Notes under the pieces: generated by a model | What the model saw: only the letters and a program-made list of their open reading frames with translations | What the model was told of the DNA's origin: nothing | Databases searched by the model: none | Made by a program: the position numbers and the translations under genes | Assembly: GCA_045223915.1 (NCBI GenBank) | Contig: JBGUZU010000005.1 | Span: forward strand, 72,588-136,587 | Direction of reading: 5' to 3' | DNA length: 64,000 nt | Source of the DNA: Ruminimicrobiellum sp045223915 | Lineage (GTDB): Bacteria; Elusimicrobiota; Endomicrobiia; Endomicrobiales; Endomicrobiaceae | Part shown: piece by piece, positions 47,346 to 56,409 of the stretch | How the letters are laid out: each line of letters starts with the position of its first letter | Position numbering within the stretch: the first letter of the stretch is position 1

Positions 47346-49316
47346 TTGCAAAAGAACAAGTGGATACTTCAGGATATAGATAAAGACTATTTATGTGCTT
47401 TACAACAAGAATTAAATTTACCGGAAGTTGTGTTAAAAGTATTATTGGCAAGGGGTATTAAAACTTCTCGTGAAATAAAGGATTTTGTCTTTCCCAAAAA
47501 AGAAGAATTGTTCAACCCGTATCTTCTCGGTGATATGTACAAGGCAGTAACAAGAATAAAACAGTCTATAGAAAACAAGGAAAGAATACTTATATATGCC
47601 GATAGAGATGTTGATGGTATTACATCTTTGGCCGTATTATATAATACGATTTTTACTTTAGGCGGAGATGTCGTTTGGTATATTCCTTCAGATGAAGGTT
47701 ACGGGCTATCTTGTACCGTATTGGATAAATATAAAACCGAAAATGTGAAACTTATAATAACCGTAGATTGCGGAATATCCGCCGTTACGGAAATAGATTA
47801 TGCAAACAGTTTGGGAATGGATGTTATTGTTACCGACCATCATGAACCTCCGCAGGACGGGTTGCCTAAAGCATATTGTGTTGTTGATCCTAAAGTTACT
47901 ACATGTAAGTATCCTTTCAAAGAACTTGCCGGTTGCGGAGTTTCTTTTAAAGTTTCGCAGGCATTAATGCAAACATACGGGAAATATTTTGATAAAGAAA
48001 TTGCGATTTTAGCCGGTAAGAATGAACAATTTTATTTGATAGTTCTTGTTAACGATATAGTTGTTAAAGAAGAAATTTTAAATAAACCGGATTTAACAAG
48101 TTTTTCAAAAATTGTTACAAATTCAAAAAATTGTATTGAAAATACAGAGAACAAGGATATTGAAACAATAGAAATTGAAGAAGGAAAAGATATAAAACAA
48201 ATTGCTTACGATATTTTGAATAAATACAGAAATAAATGCTTTGACGATGATGGAAGAATGTTGGAATTTTTTGAAAATAATGTGGATTTGGTTGCATTGG
48301 GAACAGTTGCCGACATTGTTCCGCTTACAAGTGAAAACAGAATATTAGTTCAAAACGGATTGTCGATACTTAATGACAATTATTCAAAGAGATTGGGCTT
48401 GGGACATATATTTGAAGAATATTTGAAAAATGGTCATGTGTCTGCAAAGTCGATATCTTGGAAAATAGCTCCTATCCTAAATGCCGCGGGAAGAATGGGG
48501 AAAGCTTCGGTTGCGGCTAATCTTATCCTTGCTGATGATGACTATAATGCAAACAATTTTTTTGTAGAACTGAAACAGTTAAATAACGACAGAAAAGAAT
48601 TACAAAACGAAAATATAAAACAATTCAATATTTTGTTAAAACAGCAATGTGATGTAGAAAAGGATAATATACTTGTTGTGTCTGCATCTAATTTGGCACA
48701 CGGCGTTACAGGTATAGTTGCTTCGCAAATGGTAAAGTTATACGGAAAACCGGTAATTTTATTCATTGAAGATCAGCAAAAAGGGGAAGCTACCGGTGCT
48801 TGTCGTTCAATAGACGGTTTTGATATTGTTGCTGCTTTAGACAAAACAAAAGATTTGCTTGTTAAGTTCGGAGGTCATAATCAAGCGGCGGGATTAACAA
48901 TAGAAATTAGTAAATTAGACGAGTTTAGGAAAAGAATAAAACAAATAGCAAAAGACTATATCTCAACGGAGATGGTTGCAAATAAAGTAAATGTTGATTG
49001 TGAACTTAAAATTACGGAAGTAAACAGAAGAACATATAAAGATTTAACCGTTTTGGAACCTTTTGGCGCTTCAAATTCCGTTCCGGTATTTTTATTAAAA
49101 TCCGTTAGTTTTGAAGAAGTTTCTATCATAGGTCAAACACAGGAACATTTAAAATTAAAAATATGCAAAGACGGTATAAGTATTTCTGCAGTGTTTTGGG
49201 GTGCGGCAAAGTATATAGATGATTTCGGCTATAAACAAAAATATGACGTTTTATTTAATATGGACTTGAACAGGGATGCAGTTCAGTTAATAATTTTGGA
49301 TGTAAAAATAGTTTAG
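47346..49316 (+). CDS. recJ: Single-stranded-DNA exonuclease RecJ (TTG start)
   Basis: A 656-residue 5'-3' exonuclease used in recombination and mismatch repair. YADRDVDGITSL (motif I), ITVDCGIS and VTDHHEPP (DHH motif), AGCGVSFKVS, LVALGTVADIVPL and the C-terminal DHHA1 core LAHGVTGIVASQM with GGHNQAAG are all present. The start is TTG at 47346, supported by AAGGAG 6-8 bases ahead. About 90 residues (roughly 216-305), rich in Glu, Ile and Asn, are inserted between motif III and LVALGTVAD, where most RecJ proteins have only a short link. It is embedded in the nucleoside cluster, which may reflect nucleotide release from DNA. Confidence 0.94.
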   Translation: MQKNKWILQDIDKDYLCALQQELNLPEVVLKVLLARGIKTSREIKDFVFPKKEELFNPYLLGDMYKAVTRIKQSIENKERILIYADRDVDGITSLAVLYNTIFTLGGDVVWYIPSDEGYGLSCTVLDKYKTENVKLIITVDCGISAVTEIDYANSLGMDVIVTDHHEPPQDGLPKAYCVVDPKVTTCKYPFKELAGCGVSFKVSQALMQTYGKYFDKEIAILAGKNEQFYLIVLVNDIVVKEEILNKPDLTSFSKIVTNSKNCIENTENKDIETIEIEEGKDIKQIAYDILNKYRNKCFDDDGRMLEFFENNVDLVALGTVADIVPLTSENRILVQNGLSILNDNYSKRLGLGHIFEEYLKNGHVSAKSISWKIAPILNAAGRMGKASVAANLILADDDYNANNFFVELKQLNNDRKELQNENIKQFNILLKQQCDVEKDNILVVSASNLAHGVTGIVASQMVKLYGKPVILFIEDQQKGEATGACRSIDGFDIVAALDKTKDLLVKFGGHNQAAGLTIEISKLDEFRKRIKQIAKDYISTEMVANKVNVDCELKITEVNRRTYKDLTVLEPFGASNSVPVFLLKSVSFEEVSIIGQTQEHLKLKICKDGISISAVFWGAAKYIDDFGYKQKYDVLFNMDLNRDAVQLIILDVKIV

Positions 49317-49322
49317 AAATTG

Positions 49323-49351
49323 TTGAAGTTTTTTATGGTATACACTAAAAT
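49323..49351 (+). promoter_or_regulatory. Promoter for mtnP-cdd-transporter unit
   Basis: TTGAAG (49323-49328) and TAAAAT (49346-49351) are 17 bases apart. A strong GGGGGG ribosome binding site precedes the ATG at 49383. Confidence 0.65.
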
Positions 49352-49382
49352 TTAAGTATAAATAATAAATTTAGGGGGGAAA

Positions 49383-50267
49383 ATGGCAAAACAAATTGAA
49401 CCTGTAAAAATTGCAGTAATCGGCGGCAGCGGTATAAGTGAAATAAGCGGGATAGAAAATGTTAAAGAGTTTGAAATAGATACTCCGTTCGGAAAGCCGT
49501 CGGCACCGATAACAATAGGAACGATTGATGATGCGCGAGTTGCTTTTTTGCCCAGACATGGTAAAGGCCACACTATTTTGCCTTCGGAAATAAATGTAAG
49601 AGCAAATATATATGCTTTAAAATCTTTGGGAGTAGAACAAATAATTGCATTAACCGCGGTAGGTTCTTTGCAGGATAAAATAAAGCCCAAAGATTTTGTT
49701 ATTCCGGAACAAATTTTCGATAGAACAAAAAACAGAATAAATACTTTTTTCGGTAACGGTATAGTTGCTCATATAAGTTTTGCCGATCCTTTTTGTAATG
49801 ATTTGAGAGATATTGTTCATAAAGCGGTTACCGAACTTGGAATAGAACATCATTTCAGTAACACAACTTATGTTTGTATAGAAGGTCCTCAATTTTCAAC
49901 AAGAGCAGAATCTAAAGTTAACAGAGCAAACGGCTTTTCCGTTGTGGGAATGACGGCAATTCCCGAAGCCAAACTTGCCAGAGAAGCCGAAATTTGTTAT
50001 GCAAATGTTTCTTTGGTTACGGACTACGATGTGTTAAAAATAGGTGAAGAAGTAGATGTTGAAAAAGTGTTGGAAGTTATGGATGCAAATGCAAATACCT
50101 GTAAAAAACTTATTAAAAATCTTATACCTAAAATGGCAAAAAGAGAAATTAAATGCGGTTGCCAACATGCTTTAAAAGATGCCGTTCAATCCGCACCGGA
50201 AACGGTAACGAAAGCTCCGGCATACAAAGCTCTCAGTTTGTTTTTGGATAAATATTTTAAGAAATAA
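49383..50267 (+). CDS. mtnP: S-methyl-5'-thioadenosine phosphorylase family protein
   Basis: The 294-residue protein belongs to the MTAP branch of purine phosphorylases. AVIGGSGISEI, FLPRHGKGHTILPSEINVRAN, ALTAVGSLQ, EQIFDRTKNRINTFF, EGPQFSTRAES, VVGMTAIPEA and LVTDYDVLK are intact. The usual reaction converts methylthioadenosine and phosphate to adenine and methylthioribose-1-P. No other methionine-salvage gene is seen here, and the neighbours are nucleoside-degrading enzymes, so it may also act on inosine or adenosine. A Cys-containing tail (IKCGCQHALKDA) follows the core. Confidence 0.9.
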   Translation: MAKQIEPVKIAVIGGSGISEISGIENVKEFEIDTPFGKPSAPITIGTIDDARVAFLPRHGKGHTILPSEINVRANIYALKSLGVEQIIALTAVGSLQDKIKPKDFVIPEQIFDRTKNRINTFFGNGIVAHISFADPFCNDLRDIVHKAVTELGIEHHFSNTTYVCIEGPQFSTRAESKVNRANGFSVVGMTAIPEAKLAREAEICYANVSLVTDYDVLKIGEEVDVEKVLEVMDANANTCKKLIKNLIPKMAKREIKCGCQHALKDAVQSAPETVTKAPAYKALSLFLDKYFKK

Positions 50268-50282
50268 TTCGGAACTAAAATT

Positions 50283-50687
50283 ATGAATAAAAAACAAGCA
50301 TATAAGCAATTGTTGGATTTTGCCAAACAAGCAGCCGAAAATTCTTATAGTCCGTATTCTAAATTTAAAGTCGGTGCTGCGGTATTGTGCGAAGATAATA
50401 AAGTGTTTTGCGGGACAAATGTGGAAAATGCCTCTTACGGTTTAAGTATGTGTGCCGAACGGGTTGCTGTATTTACTGCTGTTGCCAACGGTTGCAAAAA
50501 AATAAAAGCTCTTGCGATATATTCAAAAAAAGGTGATGTTACTCCATGCGGGGCATGCAGACAAGTTATATCGGAATTTTCAAAGACGGCGGATATTGTT
50601 TATAACACAAAAGGAGACAGTTTTAAAACAGTAAAAATATCAAGTTTGTTGCCTAAATCTTTTGATGTAAAAACATTAAAAAAATGA
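50283..50687 (+). CDS. cdd: Cytidine deaminase
   Basis: A 134-residue tetrameric-type enzyme that deaminates cytidine and deoxycytidine to uridine and deoxyuridine, feeding the pyrimidine phosphorylase. NVENASYGLSMCAERVA holds the first zinc Cys and catalytic Glu; TPCGACRQVI holds the other two Cys ligands. SYSPYSKFKVGAA is the typical N-terminal motif. The stop overlaps the start of the phosphate transporter by 4 bases. Confidence 0.97.
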   Translation: MNKKQAYKQLLDFAKQAAENSYSPYSKFKVGAAVLCEDNKVFCGTNVENASYGLSMCAERVAVFTAVANGCKKIKALAIYSKKGDVTPCGACRQVISEFSKTADIVYNTKGDSFKTVKISSLLPKSFDVKTLKK

Positions 50688-52732
50688 AAATAAAAAACAT
50701 ATTGTTTTGCTTATTTTTAATGCTTTTGCCTGTGATTTGTTTAGGACAGGATTTTGTTTTAACCAAAATATCCGGTGACAAACAACTTGCCGTAAGAGGA
50801 ACGGAAATAAAAGATAATCTTGTTGTTTGTTTGACGGATAAAAACAATGTTCCTGTTTCGGATGTAAAAGTTAACTTTATTGTAGCCGACGGATACTTTC
50901 CTAACAACAAAACATCAAAGGAAAACTCAATTCAAGAAGAAACAATTGTAACCGATGAAAACGGTTATGCAAAATCTAAAATTTTTATAGATAAAAAAGC
51001 GGAAGATAAAGTTGTTGTTATAGTAAATGTCGACGTGTTGGCAGAACCTGTTTACTTTACGGTTTCCGTTTTAAGCAAGTATTGGATTTTGTTAATGATT
51101 GCAACAATGTTGGGCGGAGCTGCACTTCTTCTGTTCGGCATGTTTAAAGTTAATTCTGCTTTTCAACAAATAGCGGGACAAAATATAAGAACAATTCTTA
51201 CAAAATTTACCAATACAAGATTAAAAGGATTTTTTACAGGCTTTATAGTTACCGGAATAAATCAATCAAGTACGGCAACATTATTATTGCAAATTACACT
51301 TACAAGTGCCGGTGTAATGACATTCTTTCAAGCAATGTCTGTCACTATAGGTGCTTCGGTGGGTTCTACCGTTACGGGACAACTTGTAGCTTTTAAACTC
51401 GTTGATTATGCATTAATCATTACAGCTGTCGGATACTTTTTGTCTTTCTTCTCGAAAAAAAGAAAAATAATAGAAATAGGTGATGTTATTTTCGGCTTCG
51501 GACTTTTGTTTTTCGGTATGAAATTGATGTCGGATTCCATGCTTCCGATAACGTTAAATAATGAACTTTTGGCAACGATTGCCGATTTACAATCGCCGTT
51601 TTGGTTAATAGTTATCGGCATATTTTGTACTGCTTTCCTTACACAAAGCAGCGGTGCAACGGTAGGTATAATTATTGTCCTTGCATCATCGGGAATATTG
51701 TCTTTACTGCAGGGTATTTGTATTTGTTTGGGAGCACAAATAGGAACTTGTTCTACTGCAATAGTTGCTTCCATTACTCAACCGAGAAGCGGTAAAAGAG
51801 TTATGCTTTGGCATTTGGGATACCAAATTTTAGGTGTGGTTTTGGTGTACCCTTTTATATCTTTTGTTTATTATAAAGGGGAACTGTGTTGGATATATTT
51901 TGTTAAATATTTTACTTCGTCTTTTATATTTTCAAATGACATAGCAAGACAAATAGCTATGTCGCACACATTGGTAACTTTGTTTACCGCATTTATAATC
52001 TTACCGATAGTTCCTTTGCTTCATAAATTTATGATGCTTATTTATCCGAGTTCTGCGGTTGAAAAACATTTCGGAACGGTCTTTATTGATGAAAAATATG
52101 TCGAAGAACCTGAAAAAGCTCTTAAATTGTCAAAACAGGAAATAGAAAGATTGTCCGAAATTGTTTCGGAAGTAATGAAAGATTCTATAAATGCATTAAA
52201 GACAAGACACGAAATAGTTATAGAAAAAATAAAATACAAATGTTTACAAATTTCTCATTTGGTTGATGAAATAATTCCTTACTTAACAAAAGTGGGACAA
52301 AACGAACTTACCGAAAAACAATCTCAAAGAGAAACTATGCTTTTGTATATAGTTGCCGATTTTGAACAAATAGCAGATATTATAAACAGAAATATTATTT
52401 ATATATCGCAAGAAAAAATGAGAAGACATTTAAGATTTTCCGATGAAGGTTTGAAAGATTTGAAACATATGCACAATATTGTTTATACCAATTGTTCGAA
52501 AATTATAGATGCTTTTATTAAAGAAGATGAGGTCTTGGCAAGAGAAGTAAGCGATGATATAGATAAATTAAACGAAATAATGCATGAATTAAAAAGGAAT
52601 CATATTGCAAGGTTGCATGCCGGGTTGCAGGAATCTATTGATACTTCCAGTCTTCATTTGGATGTGTTGGATCAATATATGAAAATCAACGAAACATTGT
52701 TGGATATTGCAATAAATATTTACGATGTTTAA
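50684..52732 (+). CDS. Na/Pi cotransporter with N-terminal Ig-like and C-terminal PhoU-like domains
   Basis: The protein has 682 residues. After a signal peptide (about 1-20), residues 25-120 form a bacterial Ig-like domain (NLVVCLTDKNNVPVSDVKVN, VTDENGYAKSKIF) placed outside the membrane. The NptA-type transporter core at about 130-460 has duplicated QSS motifs: GINQSSTATLLLQ and FLTQSSGATVGI. A PhoU-like helical domain fills about 480-680. Most Na/Pi-NptA proteins lack the Ig-like head. The gene overlaps cdd by ATGA, tying phosphate import to the phosphorolytic nucleoside pathway. The ion and direction of transport are inferred from the family. Confidence 0.9.
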   Translation: MKIKNILFCLFLMLLPVICLGQDFVLTKISGDKQLAVRGTEIKDNLVVCLTDKNNVPVSDVKVNFIVADGYFPNNKTSKENSIQEETIVTDENGYAKSKIFIDKKAEDKVVVIVNVDVLAEPVYFTVSVLSKYWILLMIATMLGGAALLLFGMFKVNSAFQQIAGQNIRTILTKFTNTRLKGFFTGFIVTGINQSSTATLLLQITLTSAGVMTFFQAMSVTIGASVGSTVTGQLVAFKLVDYALIITAVGYFLSFFSKKRKIIEIGDVIFGFGLLFFGMKLMSDSMLPITLNNELLATIADLQSPFWLIVIGIFCTAFLTQSSGATVGIIIVLASSGILSLLQGICICLGAQIGTCSTAIVASITQPRSGKRVMLWHLGYQILGVVLVYPFISFVYYKGELCWIYFVKYFTSSFIFSNDIARQIAMSHTLVTLFTAFIILPIVPLLHKFMMLIYPSSAVEKHFGTVFIDEKYVEEPEKALKLSKQEIERLSEIVSEVMKDSINALKTRHEIVIEKIKYKCLQISHLVDEIIPYLTKVGQNELTEKQSQRETMLLYIVADFEQIADIINRNIIYISQEKMRRHLRFSDEGLKDLKHMHNIVYTNCSKIIDAFIKEDEVLAREVSDDIDKLNEIMHELKRNHIARLHAGLQESIDTSSLHLDVLDQYMKINETLLDIAINIYDV

Positions 52733-52757
52733 CTCTCAAAAATTCTCTTTCCGCAAT

Positions 52758-52787
52758 TTGTAAATACACATAACAAATTTATATAAT
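52758..52787 (+). promoter_or_regulatory. Promoter for the uxs-rfbA-miaB unit
   Basis: TTGTAA (52758-52763) and TATAAT (52782-52787) are 18 bases apart. GGAG at 52803-52806 lies 7 bases before the ATG at 52814. Confidence 0.65.
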
Positions 52788-52813
52788 AATAAGATATTCT
52801 TAGGAGATATAAA

Positions 52814-53746
52814 ATGAATATTTTATTGGCCGGCGGAGCAGGTTTTTTAGGTTCTCATTTTTGTGATTTTTTATTGGAAAAAGGACACAGCGTTTACTGT
52901 ATAGATAATTTTATTACCGGTAAAAAAGAAAATATAAAACATCTTTTGAATAACAAGAAATTTAAATTCAAAAAAACAGATATAACAAAAAAGTTTTCCA
53001 TAAAAGAAAAGTTTGATTGTGTAATCAATTTCGCTTCAATAGCAAGTCCGGTATTTTACGATAAATATAAAATAGAAACATTGCTTGTAGGTTCTTACGG
53101 AACATACAATTTGTTGGAACTTGCAAGAAAAAACAAAGCAAAATTTTTATTTACTTCGACAAGTGAAGTTTACGGTGATCCGGCTTGTAACCCGCAGGAA
53201 GAAACTTATTGGGGAAATGTTAACCCGATAGGTAAAAGAAGTATGTATGACGAGTCAAAAAGATTTTCCGAAGCATTAATTATGAACTATCACAGAGTTT
53301 ACGGCCTTGATACAAAGATGGTAAGAATATTTAATACTTACGGCCCGAGAATGAATATGAACGACGGCAGAGTTGTTCCGCAATTTATAAATCAGGCATT
53401 AAACAATAAACCTATTACTGTTTTCGGTAAAGGTACGCAAACAAGAAGTCTTTGTTATGTGTCTGACCTAATTGCCGGTATATATAAGTTGTTAATGTCT
53501 AAAGAACATACTCCCGTAAATATCGGTAACCCTCATGAATTGACGGTAAAAGATATAGCTAAAACAATAATAAAGTTAACAAACAGCAAATCTAAAATAA
53601 CATATAAACCATTACCTGAAGACGATCCTAAAAAGAGAAGGCCCGATATTTCAAAAGCAAAAAAAATATTAAAGTGGGAACCTAAAGTGGATTTAAATCA
53701 AGGTTTATTAAAAACCATAGATTACTTTAAAAGGAGTAAAATATGA
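52814..53746 (+). CDS. UDP-glucuronate decarboxylase-like SDR epimerase
   Basis: A 310-residue extended short-chain dehydrogenase. NAD-binding GGAGFLGSHFCDFL, catalytic SxxYxxxK region (TSTSEVYGDP and MYDESKRFSEAL) and VRIFNTYGPRM fit UDP-glucuronic acid decarboxylase (UDP-xylose synthase), which has the same GKRSxYDExKR form. It supplies a nucleotide sugar for surface polysaccharide. Its stop overlaps the next start (ATGA), so it is co-translated with the nucleotidyltransferase. A related NDP-sugar epimerase is the main alternative. Confidence 0.85.
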   Translation: MNILLAGGAGFLGSHFCDFLLEKGHSVYCIDNFITGKKENIKHLLNNKKFKFKKTDITKKFSIKEKFDCVINFASIASPVFYDKYKIETLLVGSYGTYNLLELARKNKAKFLFTSTSEVYGDPACNPQEETYWGNVNPIGKRSMYDESKRFSEALIMNYHRVYGLDTKMVRIFNTYGPRMNMNDGRVVPQFINQALNNKPITVFGKGTQTRSLCYVSDLIAGIYKLLMSKEHTPVNIGNPHELTVKDIAKTIIKLTNSKSKITYKPLPEDDPKKRRPDISKAKKILKWEPKVDLNQGLLKTIDYFKRSKI

Positions 53747-54618
53747 AAACAAAAGGTATTATCCTTGCCGGCGGAAAAGCTACAAGACTTTACCCTATAA
53801 CTTCAACAATTTCGAAACAGTTGTTGCCTGTCTATAATAAACCTATGGTATATTACCCTCTTTCTGTTTTAATGCTTGCCGGAATAAAAGATATATTAAT
53901 AATTTCAAATTCTTCAACTTTACCCAGACTAAAAGATTTATTCGGTAACGGTAATAATTTAGGTATAAATATTTCTTATGCCGAACAAGAAAAGCCCAAC
54001 GGCCTTGCCGAAGCATTTATCATCGGCGAAAAATTTATAGGTAAAGATAATGTTGCTTTAATTTTGGGTGATAATATATTTTTCGGTCACGGATTTTCCG
54101 ATATTTTAGATAAAGCTAAAAACAGAAAAACCGGTGCAACTATTTTCGGTTATTATGTTGAAGATCCCTGCAGATACGGAATAGTGGAACTTGATAAAAA
54201 CAAAAAGCCTGTATCTCTTATAGAAAAACCGAAAAAGCCGAAATCCAATTGGGCTGTCCCCGGACTGTATTTTTACGATAATTCCGTAATAAAAATAGCT
54301 AAAAGTATAAAACCTTCGGCAAGAGGGGAACTTGAAATAACGGATGTAAACAAAATTTATTTAAAAAATAAAAAGTTGTCTGTAGAACTGTTAGACAGAG
54401 GTTTTGCTTGGCTTGATGCGGGAACATATGATTCGTTGTTGGATTCTGCATTGTTTATAAGAACAATAGAACAAAGACAGGGAATAATGGTAGGTTGTTT
54501 GGAAGAGATTGCATACAAAAGGGGTTTTATAAACAAAAAACAATTGTTAGAACGAGCCAAACAGCTGAATTCGGTATACACAAAATATTTGTTAAAAGTT
54601 GCAAATGAAAAATATTAA
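53743..54618 (+). CDS. rfbA: Glucose-1-phosphate thymidylyltransferase
   Basis: The 291-residue enzyme joins glucose-1-P and dTTP to dTDP-glucose, the first step to dTDP-rhamnose. ILAGGKATRLYPITSTISKQ is the nucleotide-binding signature, with YYPLSVLMLAGI, AEQEKPNGLAEAF, LILGDNIFFG and FAWLDAGTYDSL. Length and motifs match RmlA. The rfbBCD partners are not in the window. It overlaps miaB by 14 bases. Confidence 0.94.
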   Translation: MKTKGIILAGGKATRLYPITSTISKQLLPVYNKPMVYYPLSVLMLAGIKDILIISNSSTLPRLKDLFGNGNNLGINISYAEQEKPNGLAEAFIIGEKFIGKDNVALILGDNIFFGHGFSDILDKAKNRKTGATIFGYYVEDPCRYGIVELDKNKKPVSLIEKPKKPKSNWAVPGLYFYDNSVIKIAKSIKPSARGELEITDVNKIYLKNKKLSVELLDRGFAWLDAGTYDSLLDSALFIRTIEQRQGIMVGCLEEIAYKRGFINKKQLLERAKQLNSVYTKYLLKVANEKY

Positions 54619-55867
54619 ATTTTATATAGAAACTATCGGTTGCCAAATGAATGTTAATGATTCCGATAAAATGGCGGAGATTTTATCGGAAAAAGGTTGT
54701 TTGCGCACGGAAGATATGGCACAAGCCGATATTGTTATTGTTAATACTTGTTCGGTAAGATTTTCCGCGGAACATAAAGCATATTCGTTGCTTGGAAGAT
54801 TAAAAGAACAAAAGGATGTAAATCCCGACTTGATTATCGGTGTTACAGGTTGTATGGCTCAATATGCCGCAAAAGAAATAAAATCAAGATGTAAGTTTGT
54901 AGATTTTGTTTTAGGTGCAAGAGATGTAGATTTGTTTTGTGAAACTATAAGCAAATATGTTCCCGATAGCAAAGAGAAAAGTCAAAAGATAGACGAAAAT
55001 GGTGAAGTGTTCAGATATATAACGATAATGAGAGGGTGCAGCAATTTTTGCTCTTATTGTATAGTTCCTTATGTCAGAGGGCCGGAAGTAAGTATAGATT
55101 ATAACGAGATATTGAAAGAAGTAAACAAAGCTTGTGATGATAATATAAAAGAAATAATTTTGTTGGGGCAAAATGTAAATTCTTACAACTATAACGGTAT
55201 AAATTTTACTCAATTATTACAAAAAATATCAGAGATAGACAAAGTTAAAAGAATAAGATTTATGACCAATCATCCGAAAGATTTATCGGATGAACTTATA
55301 GATGAAATAGCGATAAACAAAAAAATTTGTAAACATATTCATTTGCCGTTGCAGTCGGGTTCAAACGATATTTTAAAAGCGATGAACAGAAAATATACTT
55401 ATGAACAATATAAAACTTTGTACGAAAAAATAAAAAAGAAAATACCTGATATAAATATTACGAGTGATATTATAATAGGTTTTCCGGGAGAAACAGATAA
55501 AGATTTTCAAGATACTTTTAATGCATCAAGACAATTACAATTCGGCGGGTTGTTTATATTTAAATATTCACCAAGGCCCAAGACTCTTGCTGCAAAATTA
55601 AAAAATACGGTTTCATTGGAAACAATAAAAGAAAGGCACAGTCTTTTACTTGAAGATTCTAATATTATTTCTAAAAAAATAAATGAAAAATATATAGATA
55701 AAGTTATAGAAGTATTGGTTGAAAGAGTTAACAATAATATTGCGGAAGCAAGAAACAGTCAAAATATAAAAGTGTTTTTCGATACAAAAGAAAATTTAAA
55801 GGGCAGAACTGTTAATGTTAAAATAACAAAAGTTTTGCCTAACAGTATGTCGGGAATTTTACAATAA
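54605..55867 (+). CDS. miaB: tRNA-2-methylthio-N6-dimethylallyladenosine synthase MiaB
   Basis: A 420-residue radical-SAM methylthiotransferase that modifies A37 of tRNAs reading U-starting codons. The N-terminal Fe-S domain has Cys in ETIGCQMNVNDS, VNTCSVR and GVTGCMAQ. The radical-SAM cluster is in MRGCSNFCSYCIVPYVRG. Then come LGQNVNSY, HLPLQSGS and IIGFPGET, and a C-terminal TRAM domain. A TTG two codons upstream could also start translation, but the ATG fits the family. It starts inside rfbA and shares one base with the next gene. Confidence 0.95.
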   Translation: MKNIKFYIETIGCQMNVNDSDKMAEILSEKGCLRTEDMAQADIVIVNTCSVRFSAEHKAYSLLGRLKEQKDVNPDLIIGVTGCMAQYAAKEIKSRCKFVDFVLGARDVDLFCETISKYVPDSKEKSQKIDENGEVFRYITIMRGCSNFCSYCIVPYVRGPEVSIDYNEILKEVNKACDDNIKEIILLGQNVNSYNYNGINFTQLLQKISEIDKVKRIRFMTNHPKDLSDELIDEIAINKKICKHIHLPLQSGSNDILKAMNRKYTYEQYKTLYEKIKKKIPDINITSDIIIGFPGETDKDFQDTFNASRQLQFGGLFIFKYSPRPKTLAAKLKNTVSLETIKERHSLLLEDSNIISKKINEKYIDKVIEVLVERVNNNIAEARNSQNIKVFFDTKENLKGRTVNVKITKVLPNSMSGILQ

Positions 55868-56409
55868 TGAGAATTTTTAAATTGGTTTTAGGATTATGCT
55901 TAATATGTGTTTTGTCAATGATTTCATACATCCTTTTTAATGTAAATAAAGCATTGAAATATTATCCCATAATCGAACAGTACAGCCAACAATATAACGT
56001 AGATCCGTTGTTTATAACATCAATTATAAAAGTGGAATCGAATTTTAATCCTAACGCAAAATCTAAAAAAGGTGCGATAGGTTTGATGCAAATAATGCCG
56101 CCAACCGCAAAAGAAATTGCAGGGAAATATTTTAGTGTCACTGATTTCAATGAGCAACAATTATATGATGCCGACTTTAATATAAAAATCGGTATTTGTT
56201 ATGTGAAAATATTGTCGGATATGTTTAACAGTAATACGAATTTGGTTTTGGCTTCTTATAATGCGGGGCTCGGAAATGTTCAAAAGTGGCAGCAGGAAAA
56301 TCCTATTATCGAATACGATTCCGAAGAAATGCCTTTTAAAGAAACGAAGAATTATGTTTCAAAAATTAACAGATTTTACAACACTTTAAAATTTTTTGTA
56401 AAAGAATGA
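55867..56409 (+). CDS. Lytic transglycosylase (Slt-type, membrane-anchored)
   Basis: A 180-residue enzyme with one N-terminal membrane segment (about 4-24) and a single SLT domain. The catalytic Glu lies in SIIKVESNFNPNA, followed by GAIGLMQIMPPTA and LASYNAGLGNVQ. It cleaves the glycan strands of peptidoglycan in the periplasm. Length is typical for the short soluble-domain class such as the E. coli YjbJ/SltY core. It is co-translated with miaB and overlaps the RCC1-repeat gene by 4 bases. Confidence 0.93.
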   Translation: MRIFKLVLGLCLICVLSMISYILFNVNKALKYYPIIEQYSQQYNVDPLFITSIIKVESNFNPNAKSKKGAIGLMQIMPPTAKEIAGKYFSVTDFNEQQLYDADFNIKIGICYVKILSDMFNSNTNLVLASYNAGLGNVQKWQQENPIIEYDSEEMPFKETKNYVSKINRFYNTLKFFVKE

